From Tethya wilhelma (taxonomy: Eukaryota > Porifera > Demospongiae > Tethyida > Tethyidae), in the NCBI GenBank assembly GCA_964030475.1, contig CAXIPT010000003.1, forward strand, positions 6,014,467 to 6,078,466: 64,000 nucleotides of DNA, given 5' to 3'. Positions 36,101-45,980 of the stretch are shown here, one piece after another. The translations under genes and the position numbers were made by a program. The first letter of the stretch is position 1. Every line of letters begins with the position of its first letter. The notes beneath the pieces were generated by a model. The model saw nothing but the letters and a program-made list of their open reading frames with translations. It was not told the origin of the DNA and did no database searches.

Positions 36101-37998
36101 ATGGATGAGCACGGTCTTCCTATAGTTGGATCTGGTGTTGACTACACTAAGGTGAGTCTGGTACACCTGATAAATGTCTTGAAAGCCTCAGCTTATGTGC
36201 AATCATGGGTTTTCAAGCCTACCTTCTAGACAACTAGTCACATGACATGAATTTTTCATAACTTTACACTTGTTAGGTGTCCCATTTCATATAGCTGTTT
36301 CTCTCAAAGTATATTTCGTATGTCTGCCTGTTAATGATAGTTGAGCAATTGTATGCAAGGTTGAAAGGTAGTCTTGTATTTTCTGGGTACTTGTGGGAGT
36401 GTCTGCTTGGTGATTTGCCGCGTGCATTTATGTCTTTAGCAGTTATGTACACACCTTCCTGGCTGGTGGCAGGAGACCAATACCTAATGAGTGAAAATAG
36501 AAAATGATTACCACCATTGTCACAGCTATAATTGTGTTCTCACATCATCAATTATTATAGCATCACCATTGTCATGTGACCATTAACTACACTCACACAT
36601 GCCCACACATGCAATCCACACACTCACCTAGTTCAGTCCTGCATGATTCAGTAACTATGGTGATTTATTACTTTTGCAGGTGCCTGCTCTTGAGAGAAAG
36701 AACACTCTGGTCTATCTCAACAAATTTATAGTACACACAACACAATTCCTCAATCGATTTTCAACTGTTTGTGAAGAGGTATGTAATATTATGTGCAATG
36801 ATCAAAGTCCATTCCATTCACTAGAAGCTACCCTGTATTTGTTACAGAAACTGTTAACACTCTCTCAGAGAATACAAAGGCTTGATATCTCTTTGAACAT
36901 CTTGGAAGCAAAGGTATACTTGATCTAGCACATCTCCATCTACTTTAGTTCTCAACACTAGGCACCTGAGTGACTTGGCCTTTTGCTAAGCTCACAGGCT
37001 AGGCTCCTCCTTCATGAATATTTTCTTTGAGAATAAGATATTCGCGAAGGAGGAGCCTGGAAACGAAACTAAAGAGTCATAACACCATTTGTTTTCATAC
37101 TTCAAACACTAAGAGCATGACTCCACCAATTCCAGTTGTCATCAATCCCTGACCTGGATGGCATCCAAGCCACCTCTCAGTATGCTCCCCCTGAGCCACT
37201 AGCCTCGGCAGGACCTAGCAGTGCCTCAGGCTCTGCCGCCACTAGTGGAGCTCCGCCAGCCTCCTCATCGGGACCACCCCCTCCCTCCTCCTCATCCACC
37301 TCACAGCCAGGACCCTCGGCAAATGCCCCGCCCACTTCCAGTGAACCCATTCCTCCCCCTGAACCAGAACCAGAAGCAGCCCAAACTAGCAAAGGTGAGA
37401 GGATGAGGCCATAGCTAGAGCACACAGGTTGTTGACATTCAGGATCCTTTAGGGAATGCCTTGGTCTTGCATTATACACAAAGTGCACTGTGATTACCAT
37501 TTGTGATGATTTGTTTCAGGTCGTAAAGCAAAGGATGATCCCAGGTATCAAAAGTTCTTCAAGATGAAGAGACTGGTAGGTTGCCTCGTATGATGTGATG
37601 CTGCCTGGCATGTGTGTGACCACTAGTTGTCTACATGTACGTACAGGGAGTGAACCCTCTACAAATAGCAATGGAAATGAAGAGACATGGCCTCAATCCG
37701 GACATAATTGAGTAAGCCATTCAATTCTTTGTTTTGTGACCAGTGGAGGTCTTGTACTAGATCTCTGATAATTTTATAATATAAGACGTTGTTTACTTGG
37801 CAATGGTTTACACAAACACACACACACACACACACACAACCTCCCATCAGGGATGAGGATGCTGAATTACCCGATGAAGGAGGGGCTGGTGGTGGAGGGG
37901 GAGGGGGTGTGGATGCTGCCTTTGGTGATGATGACTCTAATAGCTCTTCATCCAACTCTAGTAGTGAAGACTCTGATGATAGTTTTGATTCAGACTAG
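36101..37998 (+). CDS. WASHC3: WASH complex subunit 3 (CCDC53), 7 exons, about 247 aa
   Basis: Exons are 36101-36151, 36680-36778, 36848-36913, 37136-37394, 37520-37575, 37647-37711 and 37851-37998. The start MDEHGLPIVGSGVDYTK, then FLNRFSTVCEE, LSQRIQRLD and LNILEAKLSSIPDLDG, match human WASHC3 closely. The C-terminal DPRYQKFFKMKRLGVNPLQI matches the conserved second block. WASHC3 is part of the WASH complex, which activates Arp2/3 on endosomes. A coiled coil lies at about residues 45-75. The protein is about 50 residues longer than the human one because of a Pro/Ser-rich linker in exon 4 and a Gly-run plus Asp/Ser tail in exon 7. A polyadenylation signal (AATAAA) lies at about 38088. Confidence 0.95.
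36993..37072. mobile_element. Hairpin element remnant in WASHC3 intron 3
   Basis: TAGGCTCCTCCTTC on the left and GAAGGAGGAGCCTGGAAACG on the right are inverted repeats around an AT-rich loop with inner palindrome. The right terminus (GGAAACGAAACTA) resembles the GGGAACGAGGCTA termini of the hairpin family. The left terminus is shorter, so the copy is damaged. Confidence 0.6.
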
Positions 37999-38225
37999 CT
38001 ATGTTATTGGATGACAACTTCATCACTGGTATAGTATGTTTTGTTGTACATATACTAGCTCAGTCTATCTGTTTGTGTTGTTTGCCAATAAAACCAATTA
38101 ATATCTTTTTAGTTAAATATTTCCCGTAATGTGACTTACATTGCTGCCCATTGTTGTATTCGAGTTAATGTTCAACAGTTGAATATATAGACTGTGTACA
38201 TACAATTAATGTATTGTGTGATATA

Positions 38226-38530
38226 TACAGTGGAACCCCACACCTCTCAAGTGCGGACATCTGTATTATAATGGACACTTATCTGAGTATCGAGTTCGAA
38301 TCATAGCTCCATGCATACACTTTAGTACTTTAGTAAGTAACCCCTGAGCAGTGGACACCCTGCTATTCTGTATATAATTATGGACACACTTCTGTGTCCC
38401 AAACGGCCACGGCAATGACAAAAAACAAACTCACTATAAGGGACAATTAGCCACACCCTAAAAACATACCCACAGTAAATTATCAGCATGTTGAAAACCC
38501 ATAATGACAAAAACTTTGATATTTATAGTT
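38226..38530. repeat. Pogo/mariner-type element fragment
   Basis: The block starting TACAGTGGAACCCCACACCT and continuing with GCGGACATCTG and ATGGACACTT is typical of pogo-like MITE termini (CAGTGGAACC). It resembles the elements at 44211-44415 and 61870-62614. The right terminus was not located. Confidence 0.45.
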
Positions 38531-38754
38531 CATCTGAAGACAGTCTGTCAAATAGAACTTTCATCTTCTTTTGATAGATGTCAGGTCTGAAAAAATGGTA
38601 TTAGATTTAGCATGGAATCTCTACCAAGATAGTTCCCTAATAGATAGTGAGTCTACTTACACCATGAATAATTAATTAAAAGTCTTATTAATTAATTGCC
38701 TCATGATCTAGACAGGCTACACTAGATGAATTTTTTACTGTTTATTATTACATT

Positions 38755-39340
38755 GTCAAAAATTCAAATTCATTACAAGTCAAAATTTAAATCTGGCATC
38801 AAAATATATCATTGAAAGATCTCTTCACGCTGATCACAATGGTACCAATCCCAGCTCAATACGACCTTCCTATGCTGAGATATTCTTGATAATGTGTTGA
38901 GAACCTATACCATCATACAGTGATGAGAAACCAAGAACCTAAAACCATCATACGTGATGAGAAACCAAGAACCCAGCAACACATTACCAGGCTTATCTCA
39001 GCCTAGGAAGGTCGTATTGAGATGGGACTGGCACCATTGTGGTCAGAGTGATGAGAGCTTTCAAATGATATGGTTTACTTGTAAAATTCAAAAATGGTAA
39101 TTTTGTCAAAATTGCACTTGACCAAAGGCTATAATCCATGGTTTTTGATGATTTTCATCAAAATTCAAATCTGGCAATAAACCATATCAGATCTCTTTGT
39201 GCTGATCACAATGGTACCTATCAAGCTCAATACGACTTTCCTAGGCTGAGATATTCTTGATAATGTGTTGAGAACCTAAACCATCATACAGTAATGAGAA
39301 ACCAAGAACCTAAAACCATCATACGTGATGAGAAACCAAN
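38755..39340. repeat. Composite interspersed repeat related to 21200-21535
   Basis: At least two successive, partly inverted copies of the module with GGAAGGTCGTATTGAG and CATATCATTTGAAAGC-type motifs are linked by GAGAAACCAAGAACC units like those of the 20868-21190 minisatellite. It is non-coding and ends at an N at 39340. Confidence 0.7.
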
Positions 39341-39790
39341 AAGGCATGTCGCAATTTCGGCACATGACTACTTCATTTTTTTATGCTCAAGTAGAGTATT
39401 GAGGATTAACTAAAACAACTTTACCTAGATTGCCTGCTTATATATACTTTGCCCCACTTAGCTAGCTAACAGTTAAGTTTCACACCTAATCCATCGGCAT
39501 GCACTCCCTGTCAGTAATCCGACCATAAGGTGGCACACTCTGCAGCATACTGATTGGCATGCATGATCTATGAATTCAAACCATTATTTTATCCAGGCAT
39601 GTACAACATTGTTTGAAGCATATCAATATTTATTTTCATATGACAGGATGTATGAGGAATCAAAAATGAAAATGAAGTAGTCATGTGCCGAAATTGCGAC
39701 ATGCCTTGTTTCCTTACTTTTTACCACACTGCCCATTCCTACACTGTTAATTTTTATGAAATTTTTACTATACTTGTATTATCTATGATT
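39341..39790. repeat. Repeat with inverted arms, family of 4424-4560
   Basis: Positions 39341-39380 (AAGGCATGTCGCAATTTCGG and following) are the inverse of 39667-39707. The right arm continues with sequence shared with 4424-4560. This is either a foldback element or two nearby insertions in opposite orientation. Confidence 0.55.
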
Positions 39791-40066
39791 GGAGGTGAAG
39801 CCATTGCATCACTTGTCAATTTTTATAACAGCAAAACCACACCACAACCTGCTGACAGTGCAGAATTTTTGAATTGAAATGATTTTATCTCTAGAGAAAG
39901 GGTTGCACAAAAGGTAGTCCTATTCTAATTAGTTAGTAGTAGTAGTAATAAATTTTTATTTATACAGGTGAGCCACATCTACAAGATACAGTAGGTTTTC
40001 ATGCGGGTCCTGTCTGAATGGCTAGTGCTAAAGTACAAAAAATCTAAAAATAGTATCTGTGAATTA

Positions 40067-40549
40067 CTACATTGAGAGTAAAGCCTTTTTAAAACTGTCC
40101 TTGGTTCTTAGAGCTCTGATATTCTTGGGGAGTTGATTGTACAACATGGTGCCTTGAAACTCAAATGAATTTCGATAGAAGTTTGTTTCAGGTCTCTTTA
40201 GGTGTATTTTATTTATGCCTCTGGTGGATTTGTAGTTGTTTAGATTTGAATTTAGTACAAACTTCTCACACAGGTATTTTGGAGCACAATTGTGTAGGTA
40301 TCTTTGGACTTGAAATAGGGTTAAGTTTCTGCATCTGGTGTGGAGTGTAGTGAAACCAAGCTTGTCTCTCAGCAGTTGGCTTCGTGTTAGTGGTGGTTTG
40401 TCTAACATGAGTCTCGTTGCATAGTTTTGAACCCTTTCTAGCTGGTCACTTAGGGTCTTGCTAGTGGTACACAATAGCACAGTAGTCCAGTTGTGAGAGA
40501 ATGAGGCTTTGGTATAGTAAGTTGGCTTTAAAACTAGAGTACAGAACAA
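40067..40549 (-). mobile_element. 3' fragment of a non-LTR retrotransposon (reverse transcriptase C-terminal part)
   Basis: A 160-codon open frame encodes SDQLERVQNYATRLML, LLRDKLGFTTLHTRCRNLTL, CAPKYLCEKF and FQGTMLYNQLPKNIRALRT. This order is typical of the region after the reverse transcriptase domain in jockey/CR1-like LINEs and related retroelements (LQ-x-VQN-x-A-x-R, LGW-x-PL-x-x-R). The catalytic YADD part is absent, so this is a 5'-truncated insertion. It is still open, suggesting modest age. Confidence 0.8.
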
Positions 40550-40573
40550 ACTACTAATAGCAGTGTTACCAGA

Positions 40574-40613
40574 CTCTTCCTTTCCCTTGGGAAGAGTCTG
40601 GCCTGCGAGACTA
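40574..40613. mobile_element. Broken hairpin element
   Basis: CCAGACTCTTCC and GGAAGAGTCTGG form 12-bp arms. The right side continues CCTGCGAGACTA, the terminus type of the perfect 46-bp hairpin at 45907-45952. The matching left terminus is missing. Confidence 0.55.
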
Positions 40614-40864
40614 GGTGAATTCGGTTATCGAGGGTACTAGACTTAGAAAATCATACCTTCAAGCACATACCGGTAATAACCTAGCTCGCAGTAAAAACAT
40701 GATATATCAGTGACGTGCCCTCAACTAAATTTGAAAGAGGTGAGGCTGTGCTCAGATCCCACACCTCTCCATTAGGACCTTGGATGATCTGGCATGTGCC
40801 AGGGATTCCTCAGAGTTTAATATTGACGGATAAAAAAATACTACTTCACTTTTACATATTAATA

Positions 40865-41167
40865 CTAAGTCACTAGTTCTTCTTCAACCTGTTGCATTGC
40901 TTCTGATGTAGTAATGATTCTTGGTCTGTGCTTTGCAATATACTGGCAAGGGAAACATTCAAGTTTATTTTACACAAATGACATAACTGTCTGCAATGCA
41001 TACCTCCTTAGTCTCCTCTAGAGTAGTGTAGTGATGATCAGCAGAGATGTTACTGGAGAGATTGGTCACTAGCTGTTGACTGTTGGCCACCAGTTGTCTA
41101 GTGAGGTGCAACTGAGCCCTTAACATGTCTGTTAATGCCACTGTACTTGGAGAGTAGGCTTTCAATA
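40865..41167 (-). pseudogene. Partial 3' duplicate of the C19orf44-like gene
   Basis: Exons 41167-41004 and 40942-40865 match the last two exons of the full gene at 46855-49094. The translation (TAYSPSTVALTDMLRAQ is KAYSPS here; then HHYTTLEETKE and YIAKHRPRII) ends EEELVT, closer to the human EEVNKEL end than the intact copy's ending. Both exons are open with good splice sites, but the upstream exons are absent; homology stops in the CA repeat at about 41210. Without a first exon it is probably non-functional, although it could serve as an alternative 3' end of another transcript. Confidence 0.8.
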
Positions 41168-41208
41168 CTGTTGAAGGAAGTACAAAATCAAAGTTTATTT
41201 CATGTACA

Positions 41209-41246
41209 AAACACACACACACACACACACANNNNNNNNNNNNNNN

Positions 41247-41317
<71 letters not shown>

Positions 41318-41330
41318 TGTGTGTGTGCTA
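41209..41330. repeat. CA/GT microsatellite with 15-bp gap
   Basis: CA repeats (41209-41231) meet GT repeats (41247-41328) across unknown bases at 41232-41246. The orientation switch at the gap suggests either a hairpin or a misjoin. It marks the right limit of the C19orf44 partial duplication. Confidence 0.9.
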
Positions 41331-41480
41331 TTAAGTGTACACATGCATGCACTCACATCCAGATTGCTGAAACAGAAGTCTGTGCTGATGTCTTCACAAG
41401 ATGTGGAATCACACAATCACTGAATGTACGAGAAAACTGTTATAATTTTTGCCATGTTATGATTTTTTTTCCCTTTCTGG

Positions 41481-41765
41481 ATGTCAACAAGAGACATAAT
41501 TGGAAAATCATATGATCTAATCAGACATGTGGTCAAACTGTTAGACCAATTTTGTGAAGGATTTTTTTCATTTGTACCTGAAGAATTTGCCCCTCTCTTC
41601 ACTTATTCAGCCTGTGTATCTGGGCAAGATGTCCTAGATGCTCTAAAATTTGACTATAAAGAGCCAATAGATGATGTTGCATGGTGTCACTCATTTGCGG
41701 AAGTAAATTCATTAGTGAGGCCTCAGAAGAAGGTCATTTACATACTCGCCATACATGCACTGTAG
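41481..41765 (+). CDS. Unrecognised 94-codon ORF, possible terminal exon
   Basis: The translation has non-repetitive, protein-like composition (LLDQFCEGFFSFVPEEFAPL, DVLDALKFDY, VAWCHSFAEV) and ends at a stop at 41765. No acceptor with a clean polypyrimidine tract plus AG was found directly upstream, and no homologue was recognised. It may be a terminal exon of an unseen gene, a pseudogene or a mobile-element fragment. Confidence 0.3.
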   Translation: MSTRDIIGKSYDLIRHVVKLLDQFCEGFFSFVPEEFAPLFTYSACVSGQDVLDALKFDYKEPIDDVAWCHSFAEVNSLVRPQKKVIYILAIHAL

Positions 41766-42189
41766 CTCAAAGCATCTTCTGTCTTCTTTGTAACAAATTT
41801 TTGCTTACGAAGTTGAGCAGTGGGGGAAAATGACTATTATAGTATATTATGACTCTTGTTTAGTTTTTTTTTGTTTTGTTTTGTTTTTTTTGTTTGTTTT
41901 TGTTTATTTTTTGTGTCTCCTGTAGCTGTTGTGCTCAACTCATTAATTAGATGTAATCTTTTAAAAATATACATTCAGTGCTGAAAAGATTCTTGCTCCA
42001 TGTGTCGGGTCAAAGGTTGTCTATCCTATAAGTCTTTTAATGTGGAATTTTGTATCGCAGATAGTGTTCAAGCTATCTCAGCACACACCTGTGACCTGTG
42101 GAAGACTTATTGTCTTTCCACGGGACTGAGATTTTCCAAGAAACTGATTATGAGCTCTTCAAGCTCTCTCTTATTGGTTCCTTCAACAT

Positions 42190-42610
42190 GGTTTGACTAT
42201 ACATTCTCATTGTATAATATTGTAATTGGTGACATATTATTGTATTATGTTCTCACTGTATGTAACATGTTCTTTGTTTTATGTTCTTACTGTATATGAC
42301 TGCGTGATTGGTGACATGTTCTTTGTTTTATTGTATTGGGTTCTCACTGTGACTGCGTGATTACATGGTGACATATATGTTCTTTGTTTTATTGCATTGG
42401 GTTCTCATTGTATATAGCTGCGTACATGATTGCGTGGTGACATGTTCTTTGCTTTATTGTATAATTATGTTCTCACTGTATATGACTGTGTGATTGCATG
42501 GTGACATGCGCATGCCATTCCTTGATTTATTTATTATGTTCTTACTGTATATACCACTATGTGATTGGTCAATCACATGTTTGACTTTGTGTGTATAATG
42601 TTCTTGCTCA
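42190..42610. repeat. Degenerate tandem repeat, about 60-75 bp unit
   Basis: Five to six imperfect copies of a unit containing TATGTTCTTTGTTTTATTGT, then GGTTCTCACTGTATATGACT and GCGTGATTGCATGGTGACAT are arranged in tandem. Non-coding. Confidence 0.75.
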
Positions 42611-43315
42611 CTTGTGTGATACATTCTTTGACTGTTTAATATGATGGATAATGTACTCATTCTCATGCATTACTATATAGGCTGCATGTGTTTGCTAATT
42701 AACTTATAATGATCATGTCTAAAATTAATTGAATTGCAACATTGTGTCAATGTGATTTGGGGAACCAACAGTAGGCACCTCATCCATTTGATTATAAGCA
42801 TTCAATTGGTCAAACATCGGTTTATAATCTATGGTAAAATCAATTAGCAATTGTGATTATCATGATTGATTTGTACAATATAAATCGAATCGCATAATAT
42901 TATATATGGGAACGAAGCTAAGCTCGAAGTTGTGTGTGGTGTCCTACCAACGCTGCGCGTGCAGTCACACGTACGGGTATCTTCTTTACTAAAAGATGTT
43001 TTCTCTGACTCTTGCAAGCTTGCCTATACTTCTGTTACCTGTTTCCCGGGTTGTAATCTTCGGCATTCTTATAGTGAAGGTGACAGACTATGTGCTGACT
43101 TTATTAAGACTGTTAATCTACTTAATTATACATTTGTACACCTGTATGCACTCATTGTGGTGTGTTATATTAAATTATTATACACGTACGGTCCAGATTT
43201 TATTATTTCCGGAAAAAAATGTGTCCTCAAATCATGAAGCATATGTGACTGGACGGACGGCTTTGAAATTTGTAGTTAGAAAAGCAACAATCGAGTCACA
43301 GTTTCTATCGTAAAC

Positions 43316-44155
43316 ATGGACGAAATTCCTAACCCATCTGTAGAAAATGCCCCTGATCCACCACTGAACATTGGGGGCGATGCCTCGTTTCCAGGGCCTG
43401 GGAACGAGGATAGCGGCGATGCGGCCGACACTGCCGATCAAATGTCTGAGTCGTTTGATGGAACCACTACTGAAGCTCATCAGCAAAGAAATGTTATTGT
43501 GTTTGGGAAAGAGAAGGCCGGAAAGTCTAGTATCATCAAGCAGCTCATTAAAGAGTCAGATCCCGACACAGATCTTACAGACGCTATGAAAAGCAATAAC
43601 GTGTGGACCGTGATAACGAAAAAAGGTACTATGCTCTCAATATTTGAAGTAGCTACTCCTTATGATAAAGACACAGCTGAAGATACAAAAGAAGCCAAGA
43701 AGCTCTATAGTGAAGTACTTCATTCAGAAATGAAGACTCGAATGGACATCAACTTGATCATGCTTGTATTTCGCGATGATTGTTTTACAAGTGAGGAAAA
43801 GGAGATATTTGAAACTTTGTTGGCTGTTTTATCAGACAAAGCTCGTAAGATATGTGTTTTGATACTAACTGGGTGCGAATCTTTTTCGGACAGTAAGAGG
43901 AGGAAACTTGTTGTAGAGTACAAAAACCGTCCAGAGACTCGCAAAATTCTTGAGGCTCTATCAGATTCGATATGTGTCGGATTCCCAGATTTGGAAGACG
44001 TAGATGAAGAGTTTCAAGCAACCTATCAATCTCGTATTGAAAATGATCGGAAAAAGCTGTTACAGTTAGTGGAAGAGAGTGAAATTTTTGTGTCTCGTGC
44101 AGCTATGTTTCGGCCTGATGTTAAATCTGGACGTAATAAGTGTGTTTTGTCTTAG
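43316..44155 (+). CDS. GIMAP/AIG1-like GTPase-fold protein, 279 aa, degenerate motifs
   Basis: This is a single exon. Residues 1-55 are an acidic, low-complexity leader. QRNVIVFGKEKAGKSS is a good P-loop (G1). The normal G3 (D-x-x-G) is replaced by FEVATPYD, and the G4 position reads LTGCESF, whereas the paralogue at 44619-45368 has FTNCDNF, so specificity-determining residues are lost. The conserved box FTSEEKEIF sits where GIMAPs carry R-Y/F-T-x-E-E/D. The helical C-terminal part ends NKCVLS, a CaaX box predicted to be farnesylated. Known GIMAPs are membrane-associated GTP-binding proteins linked to immune-cell survival and defence. This copy may bind nucleotide weakly or act as a pseudo-GTPase partner. 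It converges on its paralogue across 463 bp. Confidence 0.8.
   Translation: MDEIPNPSVENAPDPPLNIGGDASFPGPGNEDSGDAADTADQMSESFDGTTTEAHQQRNVIVFGKEKAGKSSIIKQLIKESDPDTDLTDAMKSNNVWTVITKKGTMLSIFEVATPYDKDTAEDTKEAKKLYSEVLHSEMKTRMDINLIMLVFRDDCFTSEEKEIFETLLAVLSDKARKICVLILTGCESFSDSKRRKLVVEYKNRPETRKILEALSDSICVGFPDLEDVDEEFQATYQSRIENDRKKLLQLVEESEIFVSRAAMFRPDVKSGRNKCVLS
43383..43408. mobile_element. Hairpin-element terminus within GIMAP-like coding sequence
   Basis: CCTCGTTTCCAGG followed by CCTGGGAACGAGG forms 13-bp arms with one mismatch. These are the terminal sequences of the 262-bp element at 26876-27137. It is in frame and encodes residues around SFPGPGNED of the leader. Confidence 0.65.
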
Positions 44156-44210
44156 AGACTATGCATAATGTTGGCTTATAATAATTATTATTGTTATTAA
44201 ATCATCAGTA

Positions 44211-44415
44211 CAGTGAAACCTCCGAACAAAGGACACGGGACAATATAAATTCAGCTTGTTTGTCCTTTGTAGAGAGGTTGTCCTCTTCTCGTAGGTTCTG
44301 TTTGTATTGCTACAATAGGGAATTGGAATTTTTGGGAACTAAGAATTGTCCTTTGTTGAGATGTTAATAATACAGTGTCCCTTTCTCGGAGGGTCCACTA
44401 TCGAAGGTTCTACTG
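44211..44415. mobile_element. 205-bp pogo/mariner-like MITE flanked by TA
   Basis: The ends CAGTGAAACCTCCGA and TCGAAGGTTCTACTG are imperfect inverted repeats flanked by TA on both sides, the hallmark of Tc1/mariner/pogo insertion. Inner copies of GTCCTTTG-type motifs repeat. It lies between the two convergent GIMAP-like genes. Confidence 0.85.
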
Positions 44416-44618
44416 TATATGGCTAATAATTTTTACAATTCAACAGCAATAATGAGGTTAAGCTATAGTATAATAATAATAAATAATATTGATATTGATA
44501 TTATTTATACTTTTACTAATACAACACATGGACAATCAAATGTTCAAGGACAAGAGGGGTGACCTCCAGCCTGGGGACAAGGGCTAGGGCTAGTAAAGAG
44601 TTTTAACTGTTCAATAAG

Positions 44619-45368
44619 TCACAAAAAATTGCATGACCATGAAGACTTTTTCACCTGCTTGAGTATGTCACGAGACAAATGCCTGTCTTCACTATCATAA
44701 ATTAGTTGACGAAGAGTTTTTTGATCGTTTTTAGCTTTCTGTTTCAACCTTTCATTTAGAGCAGCATCTTCTTCATCTTCAGTACCATCATCAAGCTTAG
44801 GAAATCCAACTGTGAACATACCTTTACCCATGAGCTTGTGTATGCTAGCTCTCTTGTCGTCTTCGATAAACTCTTGTAGCAACTGTTTCCTTTTTTTGTT
44901 ACTAAAATTGTCACAGTTAGTGAAAACAAGAGCAGAAATTGGTGAAATTATATCACAAAACTCTTTGAAGATGAAGTCAAATGTTTTCTGCTCATCATGT
45001 GTCCATCGACCATGTTTAACTACGAAGAGTATAAGATGTACTCCTTCTGGAACTTCATCAAGGAAAAATTGCCTCATTGCTTTCAATGCCTCTGCATTAC
45101 CAAGTTCTCCTTTTTCGGTATCAAACAGTCCTATAGTGTCGATAACTTTTACTGCATAGTTGCGGCCATCATTAGTCTGTAGAATGCAATTTTTTGCTTC
45201 AACTTTGGTCGTTGTACTGGCAAAAACCTTCAAAACTTTAAAGTCTCCTGCTGCAGACCCTAAAATCTTATTGGCTACTGTTGACTTTCCAGCTCCTGCT
45301 TTTCCAACTACAACAACATTTCTTTGCTCACAAGGTGCTGCACATTCAGTTTGGGTAGCTTCGGCCAT
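44619..45368 (-). CDS. GIMAP/AIG1 family GTPase, 249 aa
   Basis: This is a single exon. G1 is VVGKAGAGKST; G3 is DTIGLFD; the GIMAP conserved box is HGRWTHDEQKTFDF; G4-like is VFTNCDNF. A helical C-terminal region follows, and the protein ends SWSCNFL, a CaaX box with Leu, predicted to be geranylgeranylated. Length and order of motifs fit AIG1/GIMAP GTPases, which act as membrane-bound scaffolds in immunity and stress responses. The acidic DDGTEDEED loop precedes the last helices. The start is the ATG at 45368. It is the canonical partner of the degenerate copy at 43316-44155. Confidence 0.9.
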   Translation of the reverse strand: MAEATQTECAAPCEQRNVVVVGKAGAGKSTVANKILGSAAGDFKVLKVFASTTTKVEAKNCILQTNDGRNYAVKVIDTIGLFDTEKGELGNAEALKAMRQFFLDEVPEGVHLILFVVKHGRWTHDEQKTFDFIFKEFCDIISPISALVFTNCDNFSNKKRKQLLQEFIEDDKRASIHKLMGKGMFTVGFPKLDDGTEDEEDAALNERLKQKAKNDQKTLRQLIYDSEDRHLSRDILKQVKKSSWSCNFL

Positions 45369-45906
45369 AGTTGATCAAGTTCAGTCCACAATGTGGGCCC
45401 AGAAGCATCCACTCCGCTAGTGTAGTAAATTACGGTGGCCCTGAAGGACCTTTGCGATTTCTACTAAAGCAATTACCCCTAAAGCGATTTTACCTAACTG
45501 CTAAGGGATTTTACTCAGTACTGATAAGCGATTATAATGCTAAGGGACTTTGCTCATGTGCTTTTTAAGCATAGATAATAGAGACGACGTTACGTAGTTT
45601 AAAAAACTGCGACGCGCTAAAAATTAAAACGGTACGCGAGCGGTACTCTAAATAGAGTATGCAAGCAGACAAATTATGGAGGATGACAAGCCGCTGGACA
45701 GTGGATGTCTTGAAGCAGGTGGGGGCGCTATAGGACTACCGCCAGTGCCCTGTCCAGTCTTCATTTTCGAGCTCAGGCTAGAAAGAATTCAGAGAAGCGC
45801 CACCAAATTCATCCAGACCGTATCATAAAGATTCACCTCTCTAAATTTACTACCCTTGATGTATTGGTTCGAGATGTTACGTTTCTAGTAAAATGTATCA
45901 AAGACC

Positions 45907-45952
45907 TAGTCTCGCTAGCCAGACTCTGCGGAGAGTCTGGCTAGCGAGACTA
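45907..45952. mobile_element. 46-bp perfect hairpin with 9-bp target duplication
   Basis: TAGTCTCGCTAGCCAGACTC pairs with GAGTCTGGCTAGCGAGACTA; the arms are 21 bp around a 4-base loop. TCAAAGACC at 45898-45906 is repeated exactly at 45953-45961. The whole element is therefore two fused termini, yet it transposed as a unit. Confidence 0.93.
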
Positions 45953-45980
45953 TCAAAGACCTTTTGGACAACGTTTTATT

